Origin: Siderastrea radians
Lineage: Eukaryota; Cnidaria; Anthozoa; Scleractinia; Rhizangiidae
Reading direction: 5' to 3'
Assembly (NCBI GenBank): GCA_964017195.1
Contig: OZ024900.1
Coordinates: 33,873,093 to 33,937,092 of the forward strand
Length of the DNA: 64,000 nucleotides
The notes beneath the pieces were generated by a model that ran no database searches, was not told where the DNA came from, and saw only the letters and a list, made by a program, of their open reading frames with translations. The translations under genes and the position numbers were made by a program. Positions 24,673 through 36,445 of this stretch are shown here, in pieces; within the stretch, counting starts at the first letter, position 1; every line of letters begins with the position of its first letter.

Positions 24673-25235
24673 TATTATTATTATTATTATTATTTGTTAT
24701 CGTAGGTGTGAACATCGTTAGCGCCAAGTCCCTTATCCTGATTAAAATCCCGGATGAAAACAACATTGGTGGCATGGTGCTAGAGGACGGCTGGTGTCAG
24801 CTGACAGCCCTAGACCCGACTTACCCGCGGGATGTCCCGCTGTACAAGTCACCACAGTTTGACGTAGGGACAGTTGAATTTGATCCCTATGAAGTCACAG
24901 GATCTGAGAAGCCAAGTCAGGGGGGTGGTCTCAGGAAGTATAACATCAAAGTGAATGTGTGGTTCAGTCCAGCCAAGACTCACTGTGGCCTCCACGATCA
25001 TCACACAGACCCAGAGATGCTAGAGGTTCACACCCAGATTTATGGAACAGGAAGAATGCAGAAGTTTCAGAAGAATGATTTTAAGAGCATATATGAAGAT
25101 GTGATGATGGCTCCTGGCTTTACCCATGATCCCTTTACTGGTGTCAAGGAAAATGGCGACCTGTTCTATGGATGGCACCAGTACTACTGTGATACTGATT
25201 GCATCTGGATGGCCATTGAACATCACCCAGCTTAA
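21850..25235 (+). CDS. Two-exon cupin-like protein, 238 residues
   Basis: Exon 1 (21850-22036, 62 codons plus one base, donor AAAAG/GTATTT) and exon 2 (24706-25235, acceptor TCGTAG just 3' of an ATT microsatellite) join in phase. The exon 2 part has a cupin-like metal-binding layout: CGLHDHH, then EVHTQIYG, then MAPGFTHDPF, and it ends with WHQYYCDTDCIWMAIE. There is no signal peptide or TM segment. The protein family is not one I can name. Similar single-domain cupins of unknown function and the cupin parts of fungal sugar dehydratases are possible relatives (inference). The first exon exists in four copies nearby and the second in one. Confidence 0.65.
24638..24694 (+). repeat. ATT microsatellite adjacent to cupin exon 2 acceptor
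   Basis: About 18 ATT units with one interruption form the pyrimidine-rich side of the splice acceptor. It also marks the end of duplication unit 2. Length variation here could affect splicing of exon 2. Confidence 0.95.
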
Positions 25236-25965
25236 CTCCACAACAACTTCAATAGCTTCGAGCATTCGTTTGGCTGAGTTCATTAACATTCTTAACATAG
25301 TAGCACAACCTTAACTTAGAACATGAAACAGCAAGACCATGACTACTGATGGTATAGTATGGATCATCTGGAAAAAGAACTACCTCTCTGTGAAGAGGTC
25401 AGAGATGAAGATACGCCCGAAGGACTTTTAAGTTTCTGTGAGGCATACATCATGATACGTTTAAGAGTAACATATATCCGGGGATTAAACGCTGATGACG
25501 ATGCATAAGGGAGAATTTTTCTTTAGTTTGTTGTATTGTACTGACGATTTTCTATTCAGATAATATTCGTTTTCACTTAAAAACAATAAAATGTCTACCT
25601 CAGCTTTTGGAAATACGCTTTCCAGCGAAACTTGAGTTCTGTAAACAAGAGAGACTTCTTTCAGAAAAAGGCGAAGGACTGTGAAACTAAAAGCTTGAAA
25701 ATTCGTTCATTTTGCATTTAGCAAGGTGCCTCAAATAAGCCGCCATTGCTGGTCTTATAGTTCAACAGTGAGAATACGATGCTATATTCTGAGTTACTGA
25801 AACACGTTTTAAGCAAACAACTGTAGTGGCCATAAAAATCATTTGTATGTTCTGTAAGAGGGAAGCTTAATAAAAGTATTGAATCATGGGATTGAAATGT
25901 TTTGTTTTCTGTTGTGTGTCAGTAAACTTTCGGCGTTTTAACTGTTTATTTTAACTGTTTATTTA
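25236..25965 (+). other. 3' untranslated region and flank of the cupin gene
   Basis: No further coding sequence is seen. AATAAA signals occur at about 25585 (ACAATAAAATG) and 25869 (TTAATAAAAG), either of which could end the transcript. Confidence 0.6.
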
Positions 25966-26400
25966 AGCATTGAGTCTGCGGCTAAAATCGTAACTGTGAT
26001 CATTCAAATGAAGGCAACTGAGCAGTACTTTCCTGTGGTGCTGTTTATTATGCTGTACAAGGTGGTTCTAACTTTTCAGGCTGTGGATGAAATCCTAAAG
26101 TGTGACCATTCAAATGAAAGCTATTGAGCAGTACTTTCCCGTGGTGCAGTTTTTTATTCCGTACAAGGTGGCTCTAATTTTGAGTCTGTGGATGAAATCC
26201 TCAAGTTTGACCATTCAAACGAAAGCTATTGAGCAAATTTTCCTGTGGTGCTGTTTATTATGCTGTACAAGGTGGTTCTATCTTTTGAGTCTGTAGATGG
26301 AATCCTAAAGCGTGACAATTCAAATGAAAGCCATTGAGCAGTACTTTCCTGTGTCACTGTTTAATGAGCTGTTAATGGTGTTTCTCACTCTTGAGCATGT
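25966..26400. repeat. Satellite array, about four ~110-bp units
   Basis: Units share CTGTGGATGAAATCCT, CATTCAAATGAAAGC, GAGCAGTACTTTCC and TGCTGTACAAGGTGGTTC. They belong to the same family as the copies inside the GH31 introns. From 26401 to about 27100 I see nothing recognisable. Confidence 0.85.
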
Positions 26401-27099
26401 GAATCAGTTAAATTCTAAAATGGTGTGACCATTCTGATCAGACAAGCCAGTAATTGAAATTTCCGACGAGGCAAAATGACTCCTGAAGTGGAATCGACTG
26501 TCCACCAAGACCACTGGATAAAAAGACAAAAGAACGTTTCTACAAGGAAAGTCTCAATATAAAGAAAAATATTCATTAATACAAATAAGAAGGTGAACTG
26601 TCCAAAAATCTGTGTATTGTTTTCTTTAAGAATTTAGCACTTTCCGTTTGGTATCTGGGTATGATTTTACTGCAGGTTGAGATAAACGCTGAAAATGCGT
26701 CTTTGCTATTTTTGTTCAGCAGCCCTGGTCTAGCTCGAACTTGGACTATTAAGTTATAGTCATTGCAACTCCAGAAAGTAGGCATTTACTCTTTTAATGG
26801 AGTTAACCCCAAAAGTAATTTCTAATTCAGACGCCGGGTTAGAGTTATTTTAAGCTCAGTCGTAAAGTCGAATTAAAGAGCTGAACTGAGTTACCTGCAA
26901 AAATACTTGAGAGACTGTTACGCGCAGGTGCAAAATTTGGCTTCGTACTCCCAGGCGCTTTCCCCCACCCCTCCCCTCTTTCAAAGTTGTTTTGCTACTC
27001 AGACCATGTCCAAATCATTGGGCGACAGTATTAAATGGGAGAGGAGGGTCACTTGGGGGAATGGACGGCTTTCCAGTGGGTCGAGGCAATATTGACTAA

Positions 27100-28262
27100 G
27101 TAAGAGTGGCTTTTGAACGAGGGTGTCTCAACGCTGACGCTTTTGCAACATAACCACATAACCGTGACGTGTCTTTCTCTGCCGCGGTTGTTCATTTGAT
27201 CGCTGCGGGGGGTATACGCTTGAGTTTTCCGGTCGAAGAGAGAAGTCAATGCCAAGGCATAGAGTTTATTACACAATTACTGGATGAAGTGAAGCCAGCT
27301 TCAGTTTTTACAAGGCCAGCTACAGTTAGTTTTGAAAGTTGACAGCTCAAGGCTAGAAAACTGATGGATACAAAACTTTTGATATATTATGTAATCGACA
27401 GAAAATTCGCGCTTCAACCAGGTCAGTTCAAGGTCTAGTGAAGATAGGCGGTCAGTGGAGCAAGTCTCCATCAGCTGCGATACATAAATTGAAATTGGAC
27501 TGTGCGTTGGCTGCTTCAATCTTGCTCAAACCAAAGAGTAGTCTTCTTCAACCTTGCGGTTTTACAACTTCGTAAGGGATTTAGGGGGCTTATATCTCGA
27601 CAGTAGAGATTCGATTCGTGTTGAAAGCGGAATAAAAAGCAAAATTGAAACTCAGTGAAACAAACAGAACAAACATGCTTTCTTTCAACCAATAAGGAGA
27701 AAAGCCGCAGTTTTCCCGCGGTTGGCGCTGATTGCACGCTTCTGCTTCGTATCAGTTTTGATTTATCACAAATCATAGAGCGGTTTTCAATTGAGTGTCG
27801 AAAGTAATTCGTGTTTTGCTTTGGTTTTACTTTACTTCGCTCTGTGATTGGTTAAAACCTTTCGCGCCACCCTCTCGACCAATCAGGAGTAAAACTCAAA
27901 CCAATCAGTCGCGACTTGCACGCGCTTTCCCGCGCTTGGCGCCGGTTACATGTATTTGCTTCGAGTTCTGATTGGTTCATTGGGTAATTTGTGTTTGTTG
28001 TGATTGGCTGGGGTAATTACTTTGGTTTTGGTTTTACGACACTCATTTGAAAAGCGCTCTATCACAAATCAGTTTTGAGGTTTGTATTTACCGAACGATC
28101 TTATCCCTTCATTTAAAAGCTATAGTTTTTTGGAACTCAGGGGATTAAGGTGTGAACTATGAACTTTTCTGATATTAATGACCATTAATATCAAATACTA
28201 ACTCGACACGACACGCCATCAATAATGTGAACAAAAGGAGAGCCAAACAATATTGAAGAGGG
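27100..28262. repeat. Copy of host array segment X
   Basis: It is shared with 30790-31450, 34085-34720, 60620-60870 and 63130-63760. Landmarks are CGCTTGAGTTTTCCGGTCG, AATTACTGGATGAAGTGAAG and GATTTAGGGGGCTTATATC. It also holds several TTTCCCGCGC and ATTGGTT motifs near 27700-28020. It is downstream sequence of the small secreted-peptide unit; no peptide gene is found upstream of this copy. Confidence 0.75.
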
Positions 28263-28267
28263 CTCTA

Positions 28268-29123
28268 CATTAAAAACCCGCATAAAAGAAACAGCGGATT
28301 AAGAACCTCCGGGCTGAAATTTGGCCAATAAAGCACCTATTATATAAGAACTGATTCCGCCTGACAAATGAAGCAGGTTCTTATACGAAAGATTCTAAAG
28401 AATAGACAACACTGGGGCAGATCCAAGTGTGTGTGCTAGACCATTATAAACACACAGTGTGTAGATTCAGAAAATATCAATACCTCCCTCACAGAAGGGA
28501 TGGGATTTTCCAGAGTGAATTTTAGTTTAACCCGGTGATAGTTAAACCTGTCAGAGTCAATCATTCACTGATTAAAGCAAGTTTTCAGTAGATACTGTAC
28601 AACATTTCAATAAACAATTTTAAAGGAGCATGGTCACGAGGATTTCGAAGATTTCTGGTCAAAACTGTGCTAAAATAATCGGTAGCTAACTTTATCCATG
28701 CCCAACATTGTGTTTGAACATTTAAAGGAACATATTAACTTAAATTCATTAAGAGAAAACAAACTATGACCATTTAATATCGATTTAATGTCAACACTCT
28801 GTAAGAATTTGAAAAGTTTAGCCTAATTTTTTCAAATTGCAATCCATTTCCATCCTTGCCATCCGTAGCAACAGACGACAAAAATAGTTTCAATGAAGTA
28901 ATATAGTCTTTGGTAACAAAACTAAACCATTATTTGCAGGCGTTCATTGATGTCAGGACATATTTTTGATTTTTAAAGTGAGCTAAAATAGCGTGACTAT
29001 GCCCCTTTAAGAACCTCTTAAGAACCACTCCAGGCTGATTTCTCACTACGCATCCGACTTTATATAAGAAACACATCAGCCTGAAACAGAAAATCACAGG
29101 TTCTTTTATGCGGGTGTTTACTG
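28268..29123. mobile_element. Tc1/mariner-type non-autonomous element with TA duplication
   Basis: The ends (CATTAAAAACCCGCATAAAA and its inverse of CAGTAAACACCCGCATAAAA) are inverse copies with two differences over 23 bp. They are flanked by TA at 28266-28267 and 29124-29125. The host array copy near 60935 is uninterrupted at this point, which fixes the boundaries. No transposase frame is present. Confidence 0.7.
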
Positions 29124-30428
29124 TATTTCTTCTATCAAACACATAGTCAAAGATAAAATCAATCCCTATGAAAAGCATTATGAACATTTCTACCAAACTT
29201 GATGCTGCAGCAGTCGAACAGACAGCCGACAGAGATTGAAAACATTTTAGTTTAATTAATACTGAACAAACAATCTCAATCACTCCCCCATTGTTCTACC
29301 ATTGAGGAAAAGAAATGTCCACTCGCCTTTGTTTAAAAGTTCTTAACAGAGGAATGCATAGCACGAAGATAGAAGCAAACCGGTACACAGTTTTTATACA
29401 GTAGAATATCGATCTGACTCGAACCGTCATCATGGGAAACACAAACCTGTTGGAGTTTAACAAAAATTCGTGTTATGGGAAATAAAATTACTCGATGAGT
29501 GAAGCACTATTAGGGAACTTCTTTAGGTTCAAGCTGGTGAGAAGTTCAAATTATTAGGGTCTCAGCTCAGTAGCAGTATTAGCTAATATTCTGTCATTCG
29601 AGTTATGGAGACTATCCGATAGATTTGTTTAATTAGTCGTCAGGGAATTTAATTTGCTAAACTGAAAGAAAATTAATCTGAACTGTAGCATTCTTTGAAA
29701 ATCAACCAAGCAAATGAAATTCTCGGTAGAAGTCACGGCATAACATGATTCAGTTAGGAAAGATGACAAGAAACTGAAATTATCATTAATGCTCAGGACG
29801 TAGACTGAGATTAGAACTTCATAGAGTCAGGTTTTGGCCACTCTTGCGTCGTAAACAGGAGAAGGACAGTAAGAGTAATATTAATAACAGACCCATCGAG
29901 AATCATCCATTGAATCTTTACCTTTGTTCGTAACTTAGCGTGATTGATAACTTTCACTACGGGTTCAAATTAAAATGTCAGGTTAACCTTACACAATAAA
30001 GTGAAACTCCTAACTTATAAATAGAAAGCGGCGTTTTGGATGTTTGTGTCTCCTTCTGGGCGTGACCCACTCGTAAAAGCTTGTCATGCATGATGGGTCA
30101 TCAAAACGGAGAAACTGCCCCAAAGAAGTGAAATGGATTTATCATACAGTGTTAGAAGAAAACAAAAATGAATCCTTATAAAGGGGATTATCTGTTTGCA
30201 CATTTTCACCAAAGTTGATGCCGCATCAGCCGAACAGCTCGCTGTCAACAGCGAGTTATCATAATCTCAGCCAATCTCCATATTTGTTTCTCTTTAGTTA
30301 AAAATCATTCCACTCAATCATTTGTGATTTAAATCCTGGTTTTGTTACTGTTCATCGATGGGTGATCTCTTATGAACAACCTTAGTCACTTCATTGTTCA
30401 CTTGACAGGACGCAACCAAACTGGCAAC

Positions 30429-30617
30429 ATGAAACGGCAGTGTGAATTTCTGATCTTATTGGTTGCCTTTGCCGTTGCTTTTTCAGCAGTTACTGTGACC
30501 AAAGGGATTAAAAGAGGTAAGAACAAAGATATGCGGTTAACGCTTGGCGAAAGCCGGGCAAATTCTAATCAGTTAAACATGGACTTGGCGCCGACTGAAT
30601 GCTTATCCGAATTTTGA
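30429..30617 (+). CDS. Small secreted peptide, array copy 1
   Basis: The 62-residue frame begins with a strong signal peptide (MKRQCEFLILLVAFAVAFSA) followed by a lysine-rich hydrophilic part and ends ECLSEF. An upstream in-frame ATG at 30372 adds 19 residues but would bury the signal, so 30429 is preferred. A strong donor consensus (AG/GTAAGA at 30516/30517) lies just after the signal-peptide codons, so the mature peptide may be encoded by later exons instead. TATAAAGG at about 30178 is a candidate promoter. Function unknown. Confidence 0.6.
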   Translation: MKRQCEFLILLVAFAVAFSAVTVTKGIKRGKNKDMRLTLGESRANSNQLNMDLAPTECLSEF

Positions 30618-32094
30618 GAAGGGAGCTTTTGATCGAAAGAAAGTCAATTGATCCTCACCAGTTGTATTCTGCCAGGATATATTCTTCATTACTGTACAAA
30701 GGATAGAAAAAAGGCTGAAATTTAATTAAGGGGTTGTTCTCCCTCCTTGTTGTTATCTCAGTGAAAGTCCGCTCATCCATAATGTGTCTTTCTCTTTTGA
30801 ATTGCCGAAGTTGTTCATTTGATCGCTGCGGGGTAAACGCTTGAGTTTTCCGGTCGAGGAGAGAAGTCCTAATTTCCAGTGCATGAAGTTAAGTTATTAC
30901 ACAATTACTGGATGAAGTGAAGCAACGTTCAGTTAGCTGTGAAAGTTGACAGCTAAAGGCTAGAAAAACTGATGGATACAATACTTCCGGTATATCATGT
31001 AAACAACAGAAAATTCGTGCTCAACCAAGTCAGTTGAAGGTCCACCGAATTTATGGGCGGTTGATAGTGGAGCGAGTCTGCCACCAACTGCAATACATAA
31101 ATTGAAATTGGCCTGTGCGTTGGCTGCTTCAATCATGCTCAAACGAAACAGTAATCTACTTTATCTCTGGGGTCTTACAACTTCGTGAAGGGATTTAGGG
31201 GGCTTATATCCCTGCAGTAGAGATTGTATTCGTGTTGAGAGGAGAATAAAACACAAAGCGTAGTTGAAAGTCAGTGGAACAAACAGGAAAAACCTGCTTC
31301 CTTTCAACCAATCAGGAGAAAAGCCGCAATCTTTCCCGCGCTTGGCGCTGATTGCACGCTTTTACTTCATGTCCTGATTTGTAGTAAACAGACTAAAGTG
31401 TTTTTCACTTTTGGGGTTTTTGTTTACCAAACGATCTTATGCTTTCATTCAGACATATTTTTGGAAGTCAGGAAGATCAAATAGTTAACTTCTCTGATAT
31501 TAATACTAAATACTAACTCGATTGACAGCGGAGTCGAATAACTTCGGTTGCTTGTACCACTGCACGCCTTTGAGAACCATTCGCGCACGACACGCCATCA
31601 ATTATGTGAACAAACGGAAAGGCAAACAACACTGGAGAGAAAAATATGTCTTTTTTCAAACACAAAAACAAAAATAAAATAAATTCTTCTGAAAAAGCAT
31701 TATTTCCACATTTTCACCAAACATGCTGCACCAGTCGAACAGGCAGCCGACAGAGATTGAGAACATTTTGGTTTCATTAATACTGAACAAACAATCTCAC
31801 TCACTCCCCATTGTTCCTCCATTGAGGAAAAGAAATGTCCACTCGCGTTTGTTTAAAAGTTCTTAGCAGAGGAATGCAGAGCACGAAGCAAACCTATGTA
31901 CAGTTTTTATACAGTAGAATATCGACCTGACTCGAACCGTCATCATGGGAAACACAAACCTGTTGAAGTCAACAAAAATTCGTGTTATAAGGAATAAAAT
32001 TACTCGATGAGCGAAGCACGATTAGGTTGCTACTTTAGGTTCGAGCTGGCGAGAAGTTCAAATTATTAGGGTCTCAGCTCAGTAGCAATATTAG

Positions 32095-32845
32095 CTATTA
32101 TTATTCAACAAATTGTCACTGTGCCCATATATGGTAAGGAAGCCCTCAATATCTGTCATCCTACATGACAGATATCCTGCGATATACGTAAATGACCATA
32201 TTTGGAAGTGCACTGCAGATTTTCTTTCATTGCTTGTTTGGCGGCCATGTTGAAAAGCGAGGCAGTTTTAGCAGTGTTCTCCGTAAATTTTAACTCTCTG
32301 GAAGAAACTTTCCACGATTAAATGCTCTCAAAATGTCAACAAGTATTTGCTTCAGCTCACAAAGATATCCAGAGGTTGACTTGGAATTTTCATAGTGAGA
32401 AATCAACCAAGAAAATGCTATTGCGAACGAAGCAGCACACTTGCTCACGGAAAGTTGTAAAGACTAAAGTTGAAAAGATTTTAATTCACAGGAAGAGGAC
32501 TTATTCTCGGTAAGGTAGCAATATTTTTTTTTCCTTTGTCTTGTCATTTCCAAACATGAGTTTGTAAATAAGTCTTTTTAAGTGAACGGTAGTAAACTTC
32601 GATTTCTTGAAGTTCTGTTTTGATTTTTATTAAGCTTTATGTGTTGCTAGCTTTAGCGTTTTTATCATAGAGCCGTAGTTTTTCTCGTTCTGAAAATGGT
32701 AGTCGATGGGAATTTGTTGAATAATAAAACAATTATCCTGCTCAATCTTGCGGAATATCCCCTGATTTAGCCAACTCGGCCTACGGCCTCGTCGGCTAAG
32801 TATCAGGTGATATTCCGCGCGATTTCGCAGGATAATTGTTAAATA
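32095..32845. mobile_element. Insertion in the second array leader, with inverted ends and a hairpin
   Basis: The leader copy at 29575-29600 is continuous here, while this one gains about 750 bp. TTATTATTCAACAAATT near 32098 recurs inverted near 32709. A second hairpin (CAATTATCCTG ... CAGGATAATTG) spans about 32728-32839. It looks like one or two nested MITEs. The 63-codon frame inside is not recognisable. Confidence 0.55.
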
Positions 32846-33731
32846 TTCTGTCATTCGAGTTATGGAGACTATTCGATAGATTTGTTTAATTAGTCGTCAG
32901 GGAATTTAATTTGCTAAACTGAAAGAAAATTAATGTGAACTGTAGCATTCTTTGTCGATTCTTTGAAAATCAACCAAGCAAATGAAATTCTCGGTAGAAG
33001 TCACGGCATAACATGATTCAGTTAGGAAAGATGACAAGATACTGAAATTATCATTAATGCTCAGGACGTAGACTGAGATTCTTCATAGAGTCAGGTTTTG
33101 GCCACACTTGCGTCGTAAACAGGAGAAGGGCAGTACAACAACAATAACCTTTATTTGCATGAGTAAGAGTAATATTAATGACAGACCCATCGAGAATCAT
33201 CCATTGAATCTTTACCTTTGTTCGTAACTTAGCGTGATTGATAATTTTCACTACGGGTTCAAATTAAAATGTCAGGTTAACCTTACACAATAAAGTGAAA
33301 CTCCTAACTTATAAATAGAAAGCGGCGTTTTGGATGTTTGTGTCTCCTTCTGGGCGTAACCCACTCGTAAAAACTTTTCATGCGTGATGGGTCATCAAAA
33401 CGGAGAAAATGCCCCAAAGCTTAAGGAGTGAAATTGATATTTCTTACAGACCTTACAGTGTTAGACAACAGAAATCAATTCCTACAAAGGGGATTATCTG
33501 TTTGAACATTTTCACCAAAGTTGATGTAGCATCAGCCGAACAGCTCGTCGTCAACAGAGAGTTATCATAATCTTAGCCAATCTCCATTGTTTCTCTAAAG
33601 TTGAAAATCATTCCACTCAATCATTTGTGATGTAAATCGTGGTTATGTTACGGATCATCGATGGGCGATCTCTTATGAACAACGTAAGTCACTTCATTGT
33701 TCACTTGAGAGGACGCAACCAAACCGGCAAC

Positions 33732-33875
33732 ATGAAACGGCAGTGTGAATTTCTGATCTTATTGGCTGCCTTTGCCGTTGCTTTTTCAGCAGTTACTGCG
33801 AGCAAAGGGATTAAAAGAGGTAAGAACAAAGATATGAGGTTAACGCTTGGCGAAAAGCAAATTCTAATCACTTAA
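33732..33875 (+). CDS. Small secreted peptide, array copy 2 (shortened)
   Basis: The signal peptide is nearly identical to copy 1 (two changes up to the GTAAGA site). After KRGKNKDMRLTLGE the sequence loses several bases relative to copies 1 and 4 and stops at QILIT. If the GTAAGA is a real donor, the break is irrelevant; if not, this copy is truncated. Confidence 0.5.
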   Translation: MKRQCEFLILLAAFAVAFSAVTASKGIKRGKNKDMRLTLGEKQILIT

Positions 33876-34906
33876 ACATGGACTTGGCGCCGACTGAATG
33901 CTTATCCGAATTTTAAGCAGGCAGCTTTTGATCGAAAGAAAGTCAATTGATCCTCGCTGTATTCTGTCAGGATGTATTCTTCATTACTGTACAAAGAGTA
34001 GAAAAAAATGTTGAAATTTAATTAAGGAGTTGTTCTCCCTCCTTGTTGTTATGTCAGTCAAAGTCCGCACATCCATAATGTGTCTTTCTCTTTTGAATTG
34101 CCGAAGTTGTTCATTTGATCGCTGCGGGGTAAACGCTTGAGATTTCCGGTCGAGGAGAGAAGTCCTGATTTCCAATGCATGAAGTTCAGTATCACACAAT
34201 TACTGGATGAAGTGAAGCAACGTTCAGTTAGTTTTGAAAGTTGACCGCTAAAGGCTAAAAAACTGATGGATAAATACTTGCGGTATATCATGTAATCAAC
34301 AGAAAATTCGTGCTTCAACCAAGTCAGTTGAAGGTCCACCGAATTTATGGGCGTTTTATAGTGGAGCGAGTCTGCCACCAACTGCAATACATAAATTGAA
34401 ATTGGCCTGTGCGTTGGCTGCTTCAATCATGCTCAAACGAAACAGTAGTCTTCCTTGCAACTTCATAAAGGGATTTAGGGGGCTTATATCCCTGCAGTAG
34501 AGTTTGTATTCGTGTTGAGAGGAACAAAAAATAAAATTGAAAGTCAGTGGAACAAACAGGAAAAACCTGCTTTCTTTCAACCAATCAGGAGGAAAGCCGC
34601 AATTTTTGCCGCGCTTGGCGCTGATTGCACGCTTTTACTTCATGTTCTGATTTGTAGCAAACAGACTAAAGTGTTTTTCAGTTTTAAGGTTTTTGTTTAC
34701 CAAACGATCTTATGCTCTCATGTAGAGCATATTTTTTGGAATTTAGGAAGACTTTAAGCTCATTTGCTTGTACCACGCCCTTGAGAGCTTTTTGCGTAAG
34801 ACACGCCATCAATCATGTAAACAAACGGAAAGACAAACAACATTTAAGAGGAAAATATATATTCTATGAACCAAGCAAATGGAATTTTTGGTAGAAGTCA
34901 CGGCAT

Positions 34907-34912
34907 AACATG
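34907..34912. other. Left target-site duplication AACATG of the Polinton
   Basis: It is identical to 58021-58026. The unoccupied sequence CATAACATGATTCAG occurs in the paralogous array copies at about 29740 and 33008. Six-base duplications are the Polinton/Maverick hallmark. Confidence 0.97.
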
Positions 34913-35192
34913 AGTAGTAAAGGGCGCCCAGATAGGCGCTAATCCTGGCTTCTGATTGGTTCTCGTGGTTGCTAACCGGAAGTGCCCCCGCTGACCGTTG
35001 GTTGCTAAGGGGATAGCGGGCTCAAAACCGCTGACCAGGGGTAAAAAGAATCGTGGGCTCAGGCAACCGGAAGTCACGTGATTTGGGATGGGAAACCGCT
35101 GACTAGTATGAAAAATGGATCGTGGGCTCAAGGGGAAGTCAAACCGCGGAGAAAAGTCCAAAGTCCAACTGGGGCAACGGGGGTGATCCTTG
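34913..35192 (+). repeat. Left terminal inverted repeat
   Basis: It is 280 bp, with no indels against the right copy and three differences by eye (34966, 35001, 35102). It contains two internal subrepeats about 68 bp apart (from 35024 and 35092) sharing AAACCGCTGAC, ATCGTGGGCTCA and GAAGTCA. A CACGTG E-box lies at 35075-35080. Confidence 0.97.
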
Positions 35193-35194
35193 GC

Positions 35195-35270
35195 CCATAT
35201 ATGGCCCATATATGGATTTGATATGGTTTTGGCACAAGTCCAATTTCTGCAACGTGGGTAGGTATAAAAG
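35195..35270 (+). promoter_or_regulatory. Two CArG boxes and a TATA box upstream of the first SFY gene
   Basis: CCATATATGG occurs at 35195-35204 and 35206-35215, both perfect CC(A/T)6GG serum-response-type sites spaced one helical turn apart. TATAAAAG follows at 35263-35270, 31 bp before the ATG at 35301. The CArG boxes lie just inside the TIR boundary and occur only at the left end. Confidence 0.75.
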
Positions 35271-35300
35271 GGTAAACCCTAAGGTGAGGGAGTAGTCACG

Positions 35301-36353
35301 ATGAGTTTTTACATCACTCTGCTCAGTGATCAAGCACAAGGCACGGGGCAAAAATTTACGGCGCGACTGCCTCGTTCGTATTATTTGGTGGAAGATGATT
35401 GGGAAGCAGCGTTGGTACATATGTCCCACCCGGGGTTTAATCAATCCTTGGAAGATCAAACCAAGCAGAATTGGACGCAAGAGGATAGTCAAAAACATTG
35501 GATGAAAACAGATGTTAGATACATCCCAAAACGTGCGGATGGAACGGCCCCCCTTCAAGTCACCAAACAAATTTATTTACCGCCCGGGTATTACCGCAAT
35601 TTGAAAGAAGCCTGGATTGCCATTGCGTACGAAATGGAAAAACAACACATGGACGTCATGATGGATATAGCTAAAATGGATGTGGACGATCAAGCCAAAC
35701 GCAAACAACTAGCCGCGCTTAACCTGGCTCAACCCTATGTGAAAATCACCAATACGGGCGTCGCCCCCGAATTAGATTCGTTGTATGTCCTCATACCGGC
35801 CAATATGGAATTTGAAATGGAATGGAAATTCGCTGGCTTGATGGGATTGGTGAAAGATGGAACGCCCACAGAACGCGTGGTCCAAGAAAAGAATTATCTG
35901 GTGAAACATATTGTGGATTACAACGATCGCCATAAATGGTCACCCACCACCGGTACTGTCGCCAAATATCCACCTTTTGGTCATGTCTCCGTCAGCTTTA
36001 CCCACCCCGATTTCGATTATTACTTCTTCTTGGGACCGAATCTGAGTCGACAACCCTTTCCCAGTACGCCGACGGTCAAACCGCAACAAGGACAACAACA
36101 ATTGATGATTTACACGGACTTGGTGGCACCGAGCATTGTGGGAAATCAAGAAAAAGGGTTTTTACGTACCTTGGATGCGGGCAATACCGACCATCAATTT
36201 GATACGACGCAACGGATGTATTTTCCTCTAGGCAAGACCATCTTTGACAGCATTGAGATAGACATTCAAACAGCGAATGGACAGCCGGCTCCGTTCAAAC
36301 AAGGCCGAACCATTGTCACCCTTCAACTCTCCCGAAAAAGTCAACGAACATGA
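35301..36353 (+). CDS. SFY-family virion-type protein 1
   Basis: The 350 residues begin MSFYITLLSD. It is a distant paralog of 41603-42646 and 42658-43710: the shared pattern is SFYxTL at the start, a gly/trp patch near residue 40, a (Y)xDxxxxxxVG motif near residue 270 and a terminal FxxGxTIVTLxL strand. Proteins of this pattern are common in cnidarian Polinton-like elements. A beta-rich capsid-associated role (minor capsid or penton-type) is plausible but unproven. No TM or signal peptide. It has its own TATA box and an AATAAA at 36369. Confidence 0.7.
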   Translation: MSFYITLLSDQAQGTGQKFTARLPRSYYLVEDDWEAALVHMSHPGFNQSLEDQTKQNWTQEDSQKHWMKTDVRYIPKRADGTAPLQVTKQIYLPPGYYRNLKEAWIAIAYEMEKQHMDVMMDIAKMDVDDQAKRKQLAALNLAQPYVKITNTGVAPELDSLYVLIPANMEFEMEWKFAGLMGLVKDGTPTERVVQEKNYLVKHIVDYNDRHKWSPTTGTVAKYPPFGHVSVSFTHPDFDYYFFLGPNLSRQPFPSTPTVKPQQGQQQLMIYTDLVAPSIVGNQEKGFLRTLDAGNTDHQFDTTQRMYFPLGKTIFDSIEIDIQTANGQPAPFKQGRTIVTLQLSRKSQRT

Positions 36354-36368
36354 ACAAAGAAAGAGCAC

Positions 36369-36374
36369 AATAAA
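36369..36374 (+). terminator. Polyadenylation signal AATAAA after SFY gene 1
   Basis: It lies 16 bp past the stop codon, between this gene and the convergent RING gene that ends at 36446. Confidence 0.6.
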
Positions 36375-36445
36375 GTATCATGGAACATCCTTTATTGGTC
36401 CTTCATTTTTTGTTGACAACAAGTAGAAAAAAAAGTGTCCTTTTT

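Larger units (their letters stand above)
29125..34906. repeat. Host tandem array of ~3.3-kb peptide-gene units
   Basis: Two units repeat in order: a leader segment with AATGCCCCAAAG and a TATA-like TATAAAGGGGATTA, a signal-peptide exon, then segment X. Copies run about 29.1-31.9 and 31.7-34.9 kb. The second leader copy is interrupted by an insertion at 32095-32845. The array continues beyond the Polinton at 58027-64000, so the element landed inside it. Confidence 0.8.
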
